From Pannonibacter indicus (lineage in GTDB: Bacteria > Pseudomonadota > Alphaproteobacteria > Rhizobiales > Stappiaceae), in contig NZ_LIPT01000008.1 in NCBI RefSeq assembly GCF_001418225.1, forward strand, positions 124,001 through 188,000: a stretch of DNA of 64,000 bases, given 5' to 3'. The notes under the pieces were generated by a model. The model was not told where the DNA came from and made no database searches. It saw nothing but the letters and a program-made list of their open reading frames with translations. Made by a program: the position numbers and the translations under genes. Below are positions 34,697 through 44,160 of this stretch, one piece after another; positions within the stretch are counted from its first letter, which is position 1, and each line of letters starts with the position of its first letter.

Positions 34697-36361
34697 GTGG
34701 ACAGACCTGCCGCAATTGCACCTGCGCCCGCCAGCAAGGCCGGCGACCGCGCCCTTGCCTTCGCGCTTTACCCCTATGCACGCTCGGCCGATCAGGACCA
34801 GCCGGTCCCCGTCCGCCATACGGTTATCATCGTCGGCGGCGGGCCGGTGGGGCTCGCCACTGCGCTCGACCTTGGGCTCAAGGGCGTGCCGGTTCTGGTG
34901 CTGGATGATCAGGAAGGCGTTGGCGAGGGCAGCCGCGCCATCTGCTTTGCCAAGCGCACGCTGGAGATCTGCGCCCGGCTGGGCGCGGCGAAGCCCATGC
35001 TGGACAAGGGCGTGCAGTGGAACAAGGGCAAGGTCTTCCGCGATGACCGGCTGCTCTACGAGTTCAACCTGCTGCCGGAAGACGGGCACGAGTTCCCCGC
35101 CTTCATCAACCTGCAGCAGCCCTACTTCGAGAAATTTCTGCATGACCGCATTCTTGCGGCCATCGCGGAAGGTGCGCCCATCGAAATCCGGGGCCGCAAC
35201 AAGGTGGAAGCGCTGGAACAGACCGGTACCGGCGCGCGCCTCGACATCGCCACTCCGGACGGCCCCTATCAGCTTGAAGCAGATTGGGTGATCGCCTGCG
35301 ACGGCGCCCGATCGCCGCTGCGCTCCATGCTGGGGCTGGGCTTCGAGGGGCGGGTCTTCGAGGACAATTTCCTCATCGCCGATGTGCGCATGACGGCGGA
35401 TTTCCCGGCCGAGCGCTGGTTCTGGTTCGAGCCGCATTTCAAGTCCGGCGACAGCGCCCTGCTGCACAAGCAGCCCGATGGCGTGTGGCGCATCGATTTC
35501 CAGCTGGGCTGGAACATCGACCGCAAGCGCGAACTGGAGCCGGAGCGCGTGCGCGCCCGGGTGGATGCCATGCTGGGCGAAGACGCGGATTACGAACTGG
35601 TCTGGACGTCGATCTACACCTTCCAGTGCCGCCGCATGGAAACCTTCCGCAAGGGCCGCGTGCTGTTTGCCGGCGATTCTGCCCATCAGGTTTCCCCCTT
35701 CGGCGCACGCGGCGCCAATTCCGGCATTCAGGATGCGGATAATCTGGCCTGGAAGCTGGCGCTGGTGGTGAAGGGCATTGCGCCCGAAGCCCTGATCGAC
35801 AGCTACTGCGCAGAGCGCATCCATGGGGCGGACGAGAACATCCTGAACTCCACCCGCGCCACGGACTTCATCACCCCGAAAAGCGGCATGTCGCGCATGT
35901 TCCGCAACGCAGTGCTGGATCTGGCCGCCAAAGCCCCCTTTGCCCGCAGCATCGTCAATTCCGGGCGTCTGTCCGTGCCTTGCGTCTATGACGGGCTGCC
36001 GCTCAACGGGGCGGATCATCCGCTGATGCCACCCCGCACGAGGCCCGGAGCACCGCTGCTGGACGCGCCTCTTGGCGGTGAACCGGGCGCGGAAGACTGG
36101 CTGCTGGCGCGGCTTGGCGGCGGCTTCCATCTTCTGGCCATCGGCACGGATGCGCCCGAAAGCTTCACCGCCCACGGCCTCACCCTGCCCTGCCTGCAGC
36201 TTTCGCCGCAAGGCAACGAGCCGCTGCGCGAGCGCTATCTCGGGCAGGCTGCCTCCGCCGTCTATCTGGTGCGCCCAGACCAGCACACCGCCGCCCGCTG
36301 GGAGCGCTTTGATGCAAGCGAAGTGTCCACCGCCCTCGCCCGCGCGCTTTGCCTTGCGTAA
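34697..36361 (+). CDS. FAD-dependent aromatic hydroxylase (MhpA/PheA-like)
   Basis: Flavoprotein monooxygenase of about 554 residues. The FAD-binding Rossmann motif is VIIVGGGPVGLATALDL (about 48-64), with the DG motif in ACDGARSPLR and the GD motif in LFAGDSAHQVSPFGARGANSG. A C-terminal thioredoxin-like region follows (about 430-554). It starts with GTG 34697, supported by GGGAGGAG; the frame is open from 34496 but that extension overlaps the MBL gene. The family hydroxylates phenolic rings. In this operon a substrate feeding homogentisate, such as a hydroxyphenylacetate, is plausible but not shown. Confidence 0.88.
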   Translation: MDRPAAIAPAPASKAGDRALAFALYPYARSADQDQPVPVRHTVIIVGGGPVGLATALDLGLKGVPVLVLDDQEGVGEGSRAICFAKRTLEICARLGAAKPMLDKGVQWNKGKVFRDDRLLYEFNLLPEDGHEFPAFINLQQPYFEKFLHDRILAAIAEGAPIEIRGRNKVEALEQTGTGARLDIATPDGPYQLEADWVIACDGARSPLRSMLGLGFEGRVFEDNFLIADVRMTADFPAERWFWFEPHFKSGDSALLHKQPDGVWRIDFQLGWNIDRKRELEPERVRARVDAMLGEDADYELVWTSIYTFQCRRMETFRKGRVLFAGDSAHQVSPFGARGANSGIQDADNLAWKLALVVKGIAPEALIDSYCAERIHGADENILNSTRATDFITPKSGMSRMFRNAVLDLAAKAPFARSIVNSGRLSVPCVYDGLPLNGADHPLMPPRTRPGAPLLDAPLGGEPGAEDWLLARLGGGFHLLAIGTDAPESFTAHGLTLPCLQLSPQGNEPLRERYLGQAASAVYLVRPDQHTAARWERFDASEVSTALARALCLA

Positions 36362-36434
36362 TACGCCTTGCGTGACGTGAACGATCACCCCTGACAGGCT
36401 GCCCGCCCCTGGCGGCAGCCGGGATAGATGAACC

Positions 36435-36632
36435 ATGCTGATCACCGCCCCGAACCTGCCCAACCCGGACAATGCCTACGCCAGCCTTCTCGCCGCCCAC
36501 GAAGGCCTGACGGAAGACGAAAGCCACGCCTTCAACGCCCGCCTGATCCTCATCCTGATGAACCACATCGGCGACCCGGCAATACTGGCTGAAGCGCTGG
36601 CTCTGGCGAAGGAGACGGGACAGAAGGGGTAG
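36435..36632 (+). CDS. DUF2783 small protein
   Basis: A 65-residue helical protein recognised as DUF2783 (LPNPDNAYASLLAAHEGL then FNARLILILMNHIGD). This family of unknown function is typically found beside FAD-dependent aromatic monooxygenases. It lies 73 bases after the hydroxylase and is the last gene of the hmgA operon. It could be a small partner of the hydroxylase (inference from context). Confidence 0.82.
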   Translation: MLITAPNLPNPDNAYASLLAAHEGLTEDESHAFNARLILILMNHIGDPAILAEALALAKETGQKG

Positions 36633-36706
36633 AGAGGCGGGCTCGTCCGCACATGGGCGGCCCTGATGCAGAGCTCCTTGGAATGCTGAGCCGCTGAAGG
36701 AATCGA

Positions 36707-36727
36707 GAGTGCGGCCTGGGCGCACTC
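36707..36727. terminator. Hairpin after the hmgA operon
   Basis: GAGTGCG (36707-36713) and CGCACTC (36721-36727) form a perfect 7-bp stem with a 7-base loop, 75 bases after the DUF2783 stop. There is no T-run, so it is only a weak terminator candidate. Confidence 0.35.
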
Positions 36728-36752
36728 TGGACGCAGAGGCCACAATCCCCTC

Positions 36753-36908
36753 CGCGCCGTCCCGGCCTTTGTGCCGGGACCTGTTATTGACGCACGGCAG
36801 CTGAAACAAAGCTACAGCACCGGCTCAAATCCCAGCTCTACAGCGGTCATCCCATCTCACCCGCATCACGTCCATAAAGGGTCCCGGCACAAAGGCCGGG
36901 ACGGCGCG
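36753..36908. repeat. Pair of inverted extragenic palindromic repeats
   Basis: A 29-bp sequence at 36753-36781 recurs as an exact inverted copy at 36880-36908, with 98 bases between. Each arm is itself palindromic (CCCGGC-CTTTGT-GCCGGG). This is the structure of a REP/BIME-like intergenic element. It accounts for most of the gap between the hmgA operon and tRNA-Phe. Confidence 0.8.
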
Positions 36909-37036
36909 TGTGGGGTGTCCGAGACAGATGTCTGCACCCGGAGCCTGCCGGAACGCGGCATAGTTTAGCGCTCGCAGCTCAAAACAAAGCACGATGCAGC
37001 AGCGGCTATTTCTGATTTTGGTACAGGAGAGAGAAG

Positions 37037-37112
37037 TGGTGCCCAGAGCCGGAATCGAACCAGCGACACGCGGATTTTCAATCCGCTGCTCTACCAACTG
37101 AGCTATCTGGGC
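37037..37112 (-). tRNA. tRNA-Phe (GAA)
   Basis: 76 bases including an encoded CCA. The acceptor stem GCCCAGA pairs with TCTGGGC. The D-arm is GCTC-AGTTGGTAGA-GAGC-like, the anticodon loop TTGAAAA gives GAA, and the T-loop GTTCGATTC is canonical. The anticodon stem is GCGGA/TCCGC. Confidence 0.97.
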
Positions 37113-37353
37113 CTGACTTCATGTGGCGTGACCGCCGGAAGTGGGGGTCTTATAGGAGATCGCCCGGGCCTTGTCCAGCGCCCCGGCAAAACTTTTCGCA
37201 GGCTTGGAGCATTATTTTCGCAGCCACCGTAAAGCGCCGCTTTTCTCCATGGTTTCAACAACTTCAGGAGCTCATTCCACCTGTGGACAAGCGCCTCTTG
37301 CAGACCCTTGCGGCTGCTCCGGCCCCGCCGCCGGAACAGCCCTGCAGAGGTCA

Positions 37354-40341
37354 TCAGGGCACCCGCTCACCCACCGCAACACCGGTGGCCATCCACGAGC
37401 CGTCAATGGCAGAGAAGTTGCCGATGACGCCGTCGAAATTGCTGTTCGGCCCCTGCACCAGAGAGGCATTGAAAGTGCCGCCCATCGTGCCGCTATCGAA
37501 GATCGCTCCGCTGAAGAGGTTCTGATCGGCGAAAGGGTTGGATTCCGAGACATTGGCCCCGAACGTGCGGCCATCAAAGTTGCTGATGGTCGCGGTGCCG
37601 TGGCGGCTGGCGAAATCCACGCTCATGTTGAAATCACCGGCTGCCAGATACTGGCTGCCGCCGTTCACCACACTGCCCACCGCATGGCCGACATAGCTCG
37701 CACTGCCGCTGCTGGGCAGGTCATTCGGCCCGAGAATACGTCCCGCAGCCCAGGTTCCAAGATGCACCTGCACCTGCTCGTCCGGAGTGGGGGAAGGATT
37801 GTCAATTGAAAGATGCGTGCCCCAGTATCCCCACTCCAGGAAGGCGCAGGTGCACTTGGCCGTCACACCGGCAAAGATGGCACTGTCAGCCCCATCCACC
37901 AGGGTGTTGGAAATGAAGTAGCTCTTGGCGTCGGCATCTTTGCTGGGGCCGCTGTCACCGCGCAGACTGTTGCCCAGGCTGTCATGGGTTTCGATCGCTG
38001 CATAGCGGTCATTGTCAATGAAGACTGAGGCACGTTCGCTCTCGGGCGCGGAGGCACTGTTGCCGAAGGATACATTCATGCGGGGCACGCTACCGCCCCC
38101 CGTGTAATTTGCATCCTCCAGTTCGAAGGATGCCGATACGGACCGGCTGTCCACATCGAACTTCACCGAATTTCCGAAGTTGCCGGTCGAGACATAAGGC
38201 GTCACCACAAGGGTGCCGGCGCTGTTGGTCTGCACCATGCCTGCGGCAAAGCCGGACATGTTGCGGGTGCTTCCCAAAAGGGTGGAGCCCGGCACTGTGG
38301 AGGAAAGCTCCGCAATATGCGTCGTGGCGCTGTAATGGTCTCTCAGCTGGCTGGACGGCGGCTGCACCACATAGCTGTCAGCATTCTGTGCCGGGCTGAC
38401 ATTGCTGCTGAGGACGAAGTTCTCAGCATTGCTGCCGAAGGCATAGGTGCCATCCGCCCCTTCCAGAGACCCGATCTTGCCGGAGAAACTGCCGGTGGCA
38501 TCATGAGTAACGGACTTGTATCCGCCACGCCGCGCACCCGACAGGGCAAACTCACCCGAGCCATCATCCTTGACGGCACCAAGGAACAGGGAAATGGCCG
38601 ACTGCTGCGTCGAGGACAGCCCCTGAATGGAGAAGGATGCAGCCAGCGCAAGCGGCGGCTCATCGTCCAGATCTGCGCCACCTTCCAGAACCAGAAGGCC
38701 CGAGTTGGCAACGCCATCGAGGAACGAAGTGCCCAGATCCGCCGCCACGAGCGGATTGAGGAAGAGAGCGCCCGTATTGACAGGAATGAGACTGCCATCG
38801 GAGTTCTCTGCGCCCAGCGAGAGGAGTTGCTGCAGGTCCGCCGTCAGCGTGTAGGTCCGCAGGCGGGACTGGTTCATCACTTCGAAGGAACCCGGTTCTC
38901 CGCCAAATGCAAGGATTGCATCGGAGAAGTCGCTCTCAAAGACCGGCATGTCCCCTTCAAGCAGAGCATTCTGGTAGAGCAGTGCGATGAAGCCATTGCT
39001 CCCCCGGTAGAAGATACCGCGCCCGTTCGCTTCAATGTCACCATCTTCCGAAGCATCAACCGTCAGCCAGGACGGAACGCCGGACTGGCTGAACTGCCCC
39101 ATATGGATGCCCTTGTCCGTCAGCACGGACTGGAAATAGGACAGGCCCGAAGCCGAGGGGATGCCGACGGTAATCGTTTGCCCATCGATTTCACTGGTCA
39201 GGAAAGCATCGCCATCAGCCGAGGAATAGGCTCCGGAAGCGCCCCCCGAGCCTGGCAGCGTGACCGCAAACTCTTCGTCGATGGAATCCATGGTCCGGCC
39301 AAGAATGCCCTGACGGCCAGGATTGGAAAGTATGCCAGCAAGCCCCGGCAACTCGAGATAACTCCCCCCGCTCAGGGCACGCAATGTGACCGTCTGGGGC
39401 TCAGGTTCTGGCTCGGGCTCGGGCTCAGGCTCCGGCTGAGGCTGGGGCTCTGGTTGAGGCTGCGGCTGTGGCTCGGGTTGCGGCTGAGGCTGCGGTTGAG
39501 CGGTCTGCTCCGGACGCGGATCAGGCGTTTTCTCGATGGTCTTTTCAACCTCCGCCAGAGCCGTCGCCACGACAACCTCCGGCTTCGGTGGCGGCAAGGT
39601 GTTGATGACAGCGAGGTTCGAGTTGACCGAAGTAATACCGCTTTGGGCCACGATCTCATTGGTGGGCGGGCGCGGTGCGCCGCCGTTCTGGCCGGGCCGG
39701 CTGGTCAGGGACTGCTGAAGGGAGCCGAGATCCGCCTGGGAGGTCGGGCGTATGTCAGGCTGGCTGCTTCCGCCTCCCCCCACGACCATGGTGTAACCGG
39801 GTTCATAGATCCGCTGTTCGGTGCCGTTCGGGCCGGTGAACGTCAGTTCCTTGCCAAAGATCAGCGAGAATGTGCCGCCATCCTCACGCACTTCCAGATT
39901 GGCAATACCACCGCGGATGCCGATGGTGCCGACCGGCGTGCGGACATTCACCCCGCCCTTGTTTTTCGAAAGTTTCCCGCCAACAAATCTGGCCACGCCC
40001 TTGCCCATGCTGGCCACCAGCTTGCCCGTGCCAGCTTCCGGATCAAAGACGAACTCGTCGATCACCAGATCCGAATTGGCACCGACGGTAAAGGTCGATC
40101 CATCGACAAACAGCACCTGCACGAGGCCCGTGCCGCCGGTCCGGATGCGTTCGTTGTGATAGATGTTGTTGCCAAGCATGATGGTGCGTACGCCTGCCCC
40201 CGGCGCCGTGCCCTGCGCCTGCGGGTTCACCGCAGTGGCAACGCCCACATCCGTTGCTGCCATCGCAGTGGAGGCCAGCAGCGCCGGCAGAAGGCTGACG
40301 GCAGCAGCAAGAGAACGGGCGGTGCAGAAGCGGCTCATCAT
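37354..40341 (-). CDS. Secreted FecR-domain protein with TbpB-like C-terminal region (putative type XI cargo)
   Basis: A 995-residue exported protein (signal peptide about 1-28, AMA|AT, no lipobox Cys). The FecR domain spans about 55-150, ending in [14 protein letters not shown] Pro-Gln/Pro-Glu repeat linker covers about 273-316. A long Gly/Ser-rich beta region follows. The C-terminus has C830-x-C832 and WGYW (837-840), then a roughly 150-residue segment ([65 protein letters not shown]). This segment resembles the eight-stranded barrel of TbpB and other Slam substrates. The gene starts 11 bases after the Slam-like gene. The FecR domain would normally act in sigma-factor signalling, but neither a sigma factor nor a TonB receptor is nearby. 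The cargo assignment is inference. Confidence 0.72.
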   Translation of the reverse strand: MMSRFCTARSLAAAVSLLPALLASTAMAATDVGVATAVNPQAQGTAPGAGVRTIMLGNNIYHNERIRTGGTGLVQVLFVDGSTFTVGANSDLVIDEFVFDPEAGTGKLVASMGKGVARFVGGKLSKNKGGVNVRTPVGTIGIRGGIANLEVREDGGTFSLIFGKELTFTGPNGTEQRIYEPGYTMVVGGGGSSQPDIRPTSQADLGSLQQSLTSRPGQNGGAPRPPTNEIVAQSGITSVNSNLAVINTLPPPKPEVVVATALAEVEKTIEKTPDPRPEQTAQPQPQPQPEPQPQPQPEPQPQPEPEPEPEPEPEPQTVTLRALSGGSYLELPGLAGILSNPGRQGILGRTMDSIDEEFAVTLPGSGGASGAYSSADGDAFLTSEIDGQTITVGIPSASGLSYFQSVLTDKGIHMGQFSQSGVPSWLTVDASEDGDIEANGRGIFYRGSNGFIALLYQNALLEGDMPVFESDFSDAILAFGGEPGSFEVMNQSRLRTYTLTADLQQLLSLGAENSDGSLIPVNTGALFLNPLVAADLGTSFLDGVANSGLLVLEGGADLDDEPPLALAASFSIQGLSSTQQSAISLFLGAVKDDGSGEFALSGARRGGYKSVTHDATGSFSGKIGSLEGADGTYAFGSNAENFVLSSNVSPAQNADSYVVQPPSSQLRDHYSATTHIAELSSTVPGSTLLGSTRNMSGFAAGMVQTNSAGTLVVTPYVSTGNFGNSVKFDVDSRSVSASFELEDANYTGGGSVPRMNVSFGNSASAPESERASVFIDNDRYAAIETHDSLGNSLRGDSGPSKDADAKSYFISNTLVDGADSAIFAGVTAKCTCAFLEWGYWGTHLSIDNPSPTPDEQVQVHLGTWAAGRILGPNDLPSSGSASYVGHAVGSVVNGGSQYLAAGDFNMSVDFASRHGTATISNFDGRTFGANVSESNPFADQNLFSGAIFDSGTMGGTFNASLVQGPNSNFDGVIGNFSAIDGSWMATGVAVGERVP

Positions 40342-40352
40342 GGCGTCAAACC

Positions 40353-41774
40353 TTAAAACCGGCGCATGACAGACAGCATGCCCGATGCATTGGTGTAATC
40401 ATTCAGATCATAATTGGACTGCTGGCGGCGCAGTTCGCCCGTCAGGCCTATGGCCGTCTTGCCTTCACCCAGAGGCATTGTCAGCGACGAGCGCAACCAC
40501 CCCTCATTGTCCCGTTGGGCCCTGCTGCGGTTGATCAGCCTGTCCGGCTCGTTATAGGCGCGGTACAGGTAGCCGCCCTCAACATCCACGGACCAGGGCG
40601 CAGCGGACAGCCTGAAAGGCGAGGAGAAGCGGTAAGTTCCGCCGGCAGAAAAGCCGCTGGCTGTATTGGATTTGTAAGCCTTGTTCGCCGTCACCACGTC
40701 GCCAAGCAGCGTCAGCCGGGCGGTAAAAGTCTCGGTCAGGCGATATTGATACCCGGATACAATCCGCACCGCATAACCGGCCCTGTCGGAGAGATTGGGC
40801 TGTTTCACGGTATCGTTGAACCAGCTGTGGCGCACCTCTACCCGTGCCAGAAGGCCTGCCCGCTCACTCAGGTTCATGGCAACCCGCGCGCCGGCTCCAA
40901 AGCCGCCGCTGTAGTTGGCCCCATCCAGCCGGATGCCGGTGGCGATGCCGTAAATCCCGAGCCTTGCGTCATCAATGCCGAAGCGGGCGAGGTTGAACGA
41001 CGGGCCAAAGGTGATCTCTGCCATCTCCGTATCGAGACGGCTGATATCCCCATATCGCGCACCATAGAAGATCAGGTCTGCCTCAAGCCGGTCCCCCTGA
41101 CTGGCAAGGTCATAGGAAAAGCGCACGTTTGCAGAGAGGAACGCATTGATGTCCGCCTTGCCCGTTCCTGCGTCATCGAGTGTGAAGGCGGTTCCGTTCA
41201 GGTTGATGGTGCGGTTCTCGGGAGCTGCATTGGCATTGCTCTGCGCGCGCACTCCGGCCGTAAGCAGACCGCTGACCTTGGCCGGCGCCTCCTGCTCCTC
41301 AATGGCGGCAAGGAAGTAGTTCACCCGCTGTGTCACTTCCGGCGGCACATTGGGGCCGGAAATGGCGCTTTCGAAATAGTTGCGCGCCATGTCTTTAGCG
41401 CCGAGGCGCATGTAGAGCACGCCCAGTTCCAGCTGCACGCGCGGCAGGCCCGGCGCGTAGACGAGCATGCGCTCCAGCGTGCCGATAGCCGCTTCATGGT
41501 CGCCAATCTGAGCCGAGACCATGGCATATTCAAAGGCGATGTCCAGATTCTGCGGCTCTGCCAGTGTTGCCTGCAGAAGCTGCTGCTGGCGCGCAGCAAG
41601 ATTTGCCGCCGGGAACTGCTGCGCCTGAGCCGCCCCATCGAGACCCGCCGTGCCAAACACCAGGGCGAGCGCAAGAAGGCCGCCAAACCGGTGCGCCCTG
41701 CTGCGGCCGTTGCCCGTGCGGCCTGCCCATATCCGCGGTGAATTTGACCCGATACTTGTCACGTTCCCCAGCAT
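40353..41774 (-). CDS. Slam-like TPR / outer-membrane beta-barrel protein (putative type XI secretion)
   Basis: A 473-residue protein with a signal peptide (about 28-52 after a basic N-terminus) and tetratricopeptide-like repeats (about 70-155: [48 protein letters not shown]). The rest (about 165-473) consists of alternating amphipathic strands and ends in Phe, the usual outer-membrane barrel signal. N-terminal TPR plus a C-terminal DUF560-type barrel is the build of surface lipoprotein assembly modulators. It is cotranscribed with the FecR-domain protein, its likely client. An inverted repeat lies 50 bases upstream. A generic TPR-barrel porin is the alternative. Confidence 0.72.
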   Translation of the reverse strand: MLGNVTSIGSNSPRIWAGRTGNGRSRAHRFGGLLALALVFGTAGLDGAAQAQQFPAANLAARQQQLLQATLAEPQNLDIAFEYAMVSAQIGDHEAAIGTLERMLVYAPGLPRVQLELGVLYMRLGAKDMARNYFESAISGPNVPPEVTQRVNYFLAAIEEQEAPAKVSGLLTAGVRAQSNANAAPENRTINLNGTAFTLDDAGTGKADINAFLSANVRFSYDLASQGDRLEADLIFYGARYGDISRLDTEMAEITFGPSFNLARFGIDDARLGIYGIATGIRLDGANYSGGFGAGARVAMNLSERAGLLARVEVRHSWFNDTVKQPNLSDRAGYAVRIVSGYQYRLTETFTARLTLLGDVVTANKAYKSNTASGFSAGGTYRFSSPFRLSAAPWSVDVEGGYLYRAYNEPDRLINRSRAQRDNEGWLRSSLTMPLGEGKTAIGLTGELRRQQSNYDLNDYTNASGMLSVMRRF

Positions 41775-41824
41775 CCCACGCTTTACCAGATTTTAAGATC
41801 GCCCCGTGCTTGCAGAGATACATG

Positions 41825-41866
41825 AGTGTCCCGCCGGAGCAAACCTGCAATCCGGCGCGGGACACT
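41825..41866. promoter_or_regulatory. Inverted repeat upstream of the Slam-like operon
   Basis: AGTGTCCCGC (41825-41834) and GCGGGACACT (41857-41866) are exact inverse copies, with an inner CCGG/CCGG pair. The centre lies about 70 bases upstream of the Slam-like ATG. It could be a leader hairpin or a large operator. The surrounding 301-base gap (41775-42075) holds no supported gene. Confidence 0.55.
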
Positions 41867-42075
41867 TATCTCGCCGTGCGTTGATCAAAGGCTATATCTG
41901 CCCTTCCCTGAGCCAGGGCACTGGCATGAAAAGAGAAATGGCGCGAGGAGCAAAATCCCGCGCCATTCCGGAGCCTGTGGCTTTTTCGGGGTGCATCGCC
42001 GGGCGCAAGCCCGGCCGCCGCACGGAACAGTGCCCTGCGGACAGGATCAAGCGGTCCTGCCCGCAAGCCCGGCCT

Positions 42076-43689
42076 TTACTGCACTTCCTTGATGCGGCCG
42101 TCCGTGAACGGGGTGTAGTCGCCGCCGCTCTTGGCAATGTACTCCGCCAGCACTTCTTCAAGGCCCGGGCCGAAGTCATAGGCATTCATGCCTGCCTTGG
42201 CGAAGACGGCATAACCATCACCGCCGCCACGCATGTAGTTGTTGGTGGCAAGGCCGTAGACCTTCTCGGGGTCGATCGGGACCCAGCGGTCGCCGTCCTT
42301 CACCTCGACCTTGAGGATACGTTCACCGGCCGGCTTGGCCTTGGTCCACTCGTAGCGAAGACCTGCGACCTGTGCAAAACGGCCTGCGCCTTCCTCAACC
42401 TTGGATACGCCATTTTCCAGAGCGGCCACAACGTCAGAGCCCTTCAGCTGGAACGTGGCCAGGGTGTTCTGGAACGGCAGCACCGTCAAAACCTCACCCA
42501 TGGTGATCTCGCCCGCATCGATGGAGGCACGCAGACCGCCGCCGTTCTGGATGACGATCTCGACGCCCTGCTCCTTCACGCGGTCCAGCATCGCCTCGGC
42601 CACCAGATTGCCCATCTGGCACTCGGAGACACGGCAGGTCTCCCGCGAGCCATCGATGGCGGCGGTGGTGGAACCGATCACCTTGGCCTTCAGCTCTTCC
42701 AGCGGCTGGGCCAGTTCAGCGACGCGGGCGGCGACGGTCTCATCTGGAGTGACGGACGCATCCAGCAGGATCGGGTCGCCCTTGGCAGAGATCAGATCGC
42801 CATTGTCGTTGAAGGTCAGCTCGATCTCTCCGAGATACTTGCTGTAGGCATAGGCCGTGACAACCGGCACGTCCTTGCCGTCCGGGTTGGCAACGATGGT
42901 CGGGTAAGGACCGGCGGCCTTGTCATTGTCATTGGCCAGCAGTGTGTGGGAATGGCCGCCGACAATGGCGTCAATACCGGAAACTGCGCTGGCGATTTCC
43001 TTGTCACGCTCGTAGCCCATGTGGGTCAGAGCGATGATCTTGTTGACGCCCTGTGCCTCCAGCTCGCCCACGGCGCCCTTGAGGTAATCCTCAGCCTTCA
43101 CAAACGAGACGCCGGGGCCGGGGGATGCGGTCTCGGCGGTGTCTTCGGCCAGAACCGAGACGATGGCAATCTTCTGTCCGCCAACTTCCAGGATCACCGA
43201 ACCGGGCACCTTGTCCTTGAGCAGCGGCTCATTGGAGACATCAGTGTTGCCGGAGATGACCGGGAACGTCACATCCGCGAGAAAGTCGGCAAGGCCCTGC
43301 GGGCCATCATCGAACTCATGATTGCCCACGGCCATCACGTCATAGCCGATCATGTTCATGAACTCGGCTGCCACCTTGCCCTTATAGGTCGTGTAGAACA
43401 GCGACCCCTGGAACTGGTCACCGGCATCCAGCAGGATCACGTTCTTGCCGGCATCCGTCAGCGCCTTGCGGCGCTCGTCCACCTTGGTCTTGATACGGGC
43501 AACACCGCCAAAGCACTCACCCTTGGCATCTTCGTCGGCGCTGCAGGTCGAATCGAACTTGTTGATATGCTCGATACGGCTATGCAGGTCGTTGGTGTGA
43601 AGGATGGTCACCGAGTAATCGGCCAGCGCTGCGCCGCCCGTTGCCATCACGGCAAAAAGGGCAGTCGCGCCAAGAAGCATCTTTTTCAT
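42076..43689 (-). CDS. Periplasmic 5'-nucleotidase / metallophosphoesterase (UshA-like)
   Basis: A 537-residue enzyme that dephosphorylates nucleotides in the periplasm. The signal peptide is about 1-23 (MKKMLLGATALFAVM). The metallophosphatase domain carries the ligand motifs ILHTNDLHSRIE, LDAGDQFQG, GNHEFDDG, THMGYERD and GGHSHT. The C-terminal 5'-nucleotidase domain (about 340-537) has IQNGGGLRASIDAG and ATNNYMRGGGDGY. Start 43689 has AGG eight bases upstream and gives a proper signal peptide. CTGTCACA repeats lie about 130 bases upstream and suggest phosphate control. Confidence 0.93.
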   Translation of the reverse strand: MKKMLLGATALFAVMATGGAALADYSVTILHTNDLHSRIEHINKFDSTCSADEDAKGECFGGVARIKTKVDERRKALTDAGKNVILLDAGDQFQGSLFYTTYKGKVAAEFMNMIGYDVMAVGNHEFDDGPQGLADFLADVTFPVISGNTDVSNEPLLKDKVPGSVILEVGGQKIAIVSVLAEDTAETASPGPGVSFVKAEDYLKGAVGELEAQGVNKIIALTHMGYERDKEIASAVSGIDAIVGGHSHTLLANDNDKAAGPYPTIVANPDGKDVPVVTAYAYSKYLGEIELTFNDNGDLISAKGDPILLDASVTPDETVAARVAELAQPLEELKAKVIGSTTAAIDGSRETCRVSECQMGNLVAEAMLDRVKEQGVEIVIQNGGGLRASIDAGEITMGEVLTVLPFQNTLATFQLKGSDVVAALENGVSKVEEGAGRFAQVAGLRYEWTKAKPAGERILKVEVKDGDRWVPIDPEKVYGLATNNYMRGGGDGYAVFAKAGMNAYDFGPGLEEVLAEYIAKSGGDYTPFTDGRIKEVQ

Positions 43690-43820
43690 GTTCGCCTCGC
43701 CTGTTGGAAGCCAGCCCCGGCCTCCGCTTTTTCTACACAGCCGCCCTAGCACAGGTCTGCGACAGTTTTATTCGCAGCAGCGCGCAAGAGGGCAGGCCAG
43801 CCTCCCGCCTTCCGCTGAAT

Positions 43821-43840
43821 TGTGACAGCGTTTGTGACAG
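43821..43840 (-). promoter_or_regulatory. PhoB-box-like direct repeat
   Basis: On the minus strand CTGTCACA occurs twice, starting 12 bases apart, upstream of the 5'-nucleotidase. The unit matches alphaproteobacterial PhoB half-sites, but the normal period is 11 bases, so this is a near match only. Confidence 0.4.
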
Positions 43841-43937
43841 GCAGGCCTGATTATGGCGGCGGAAAATTTTTCAGGGCAAGATGATTTTTTCAGCATACCT
43901 GCCCGGAATTTCACGGCACAGGCTGGCACGGCAGTAA

Positions 43938-44150
43938 TCAGCGGTCTTCGCCGCCCTCTGCCTCGTCATCAACATCATCCGTCTCGACAGCGGGAATGCT
44001 GTAACCCTCGGCCATCCAGCGGTGCAGGTCGATCTTGGCGCAGCGGTCGCTGCAGAAGGGGTAGTCGGCCTGGGTGGAAAGCTTGGAGCAGATGGGGCAC
44101 GGCCGCATGCGGCGGCCCTGATCCCCTGCATTGCCGGATGCTGCGGTCAT
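43938..44150 (-). CDS. yacG: DNA gyrase inhibitor YacG
   Basis: A 70-residue zinc protein with the four-Cys site C18-x2-C21 and C33-x3-C37 (CPIC, CSDRC) followed by AKIDLHRWMAEGYSIP, diagnostic of YacG. In E. coli it inhibits gyrase by binding GyrB. It starts 10 bases after the maf stop, with GAGG upstream, in a conserved housekeeping operon. The C-terminus is acidic. Confidence 0.93.
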   Translation of the reverse strand: MTAASGNAGDQGRRMRPCPICSKLSTQADYPFCSDRCAKIDLHRWMAEGYSIPAVETDDVDDEAEGGEDR

Positions 44151-44160
44151 TGCGGCATCC

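Noticed and set aside
34580-36472. A 630-codon open frame on the minus strand opposite the FAD hydroxylase
   Set aside because: It is an antisense shadow of a clearly coding gene in GC-rich DNA; its translation is rich in Arg, Gly, Ala and Gln without any family motif.
39420-39500. Tandem 6-base repeats as a possible CRISPR or satellite array
   Set aside because: The repeat encodes the Pro-Gln/Pro-Glu linker of the FecR-domain protein and has no spacers.
38317-40356. A 679-codon plus-strand frame opposite the FecR-domain gene
   Set aside because: The minus-strand protein has a signal peptide, FecR domain and structured repeats; the plus frame shows Leu/Arg low complexity opposite the Pro-Glu linker.
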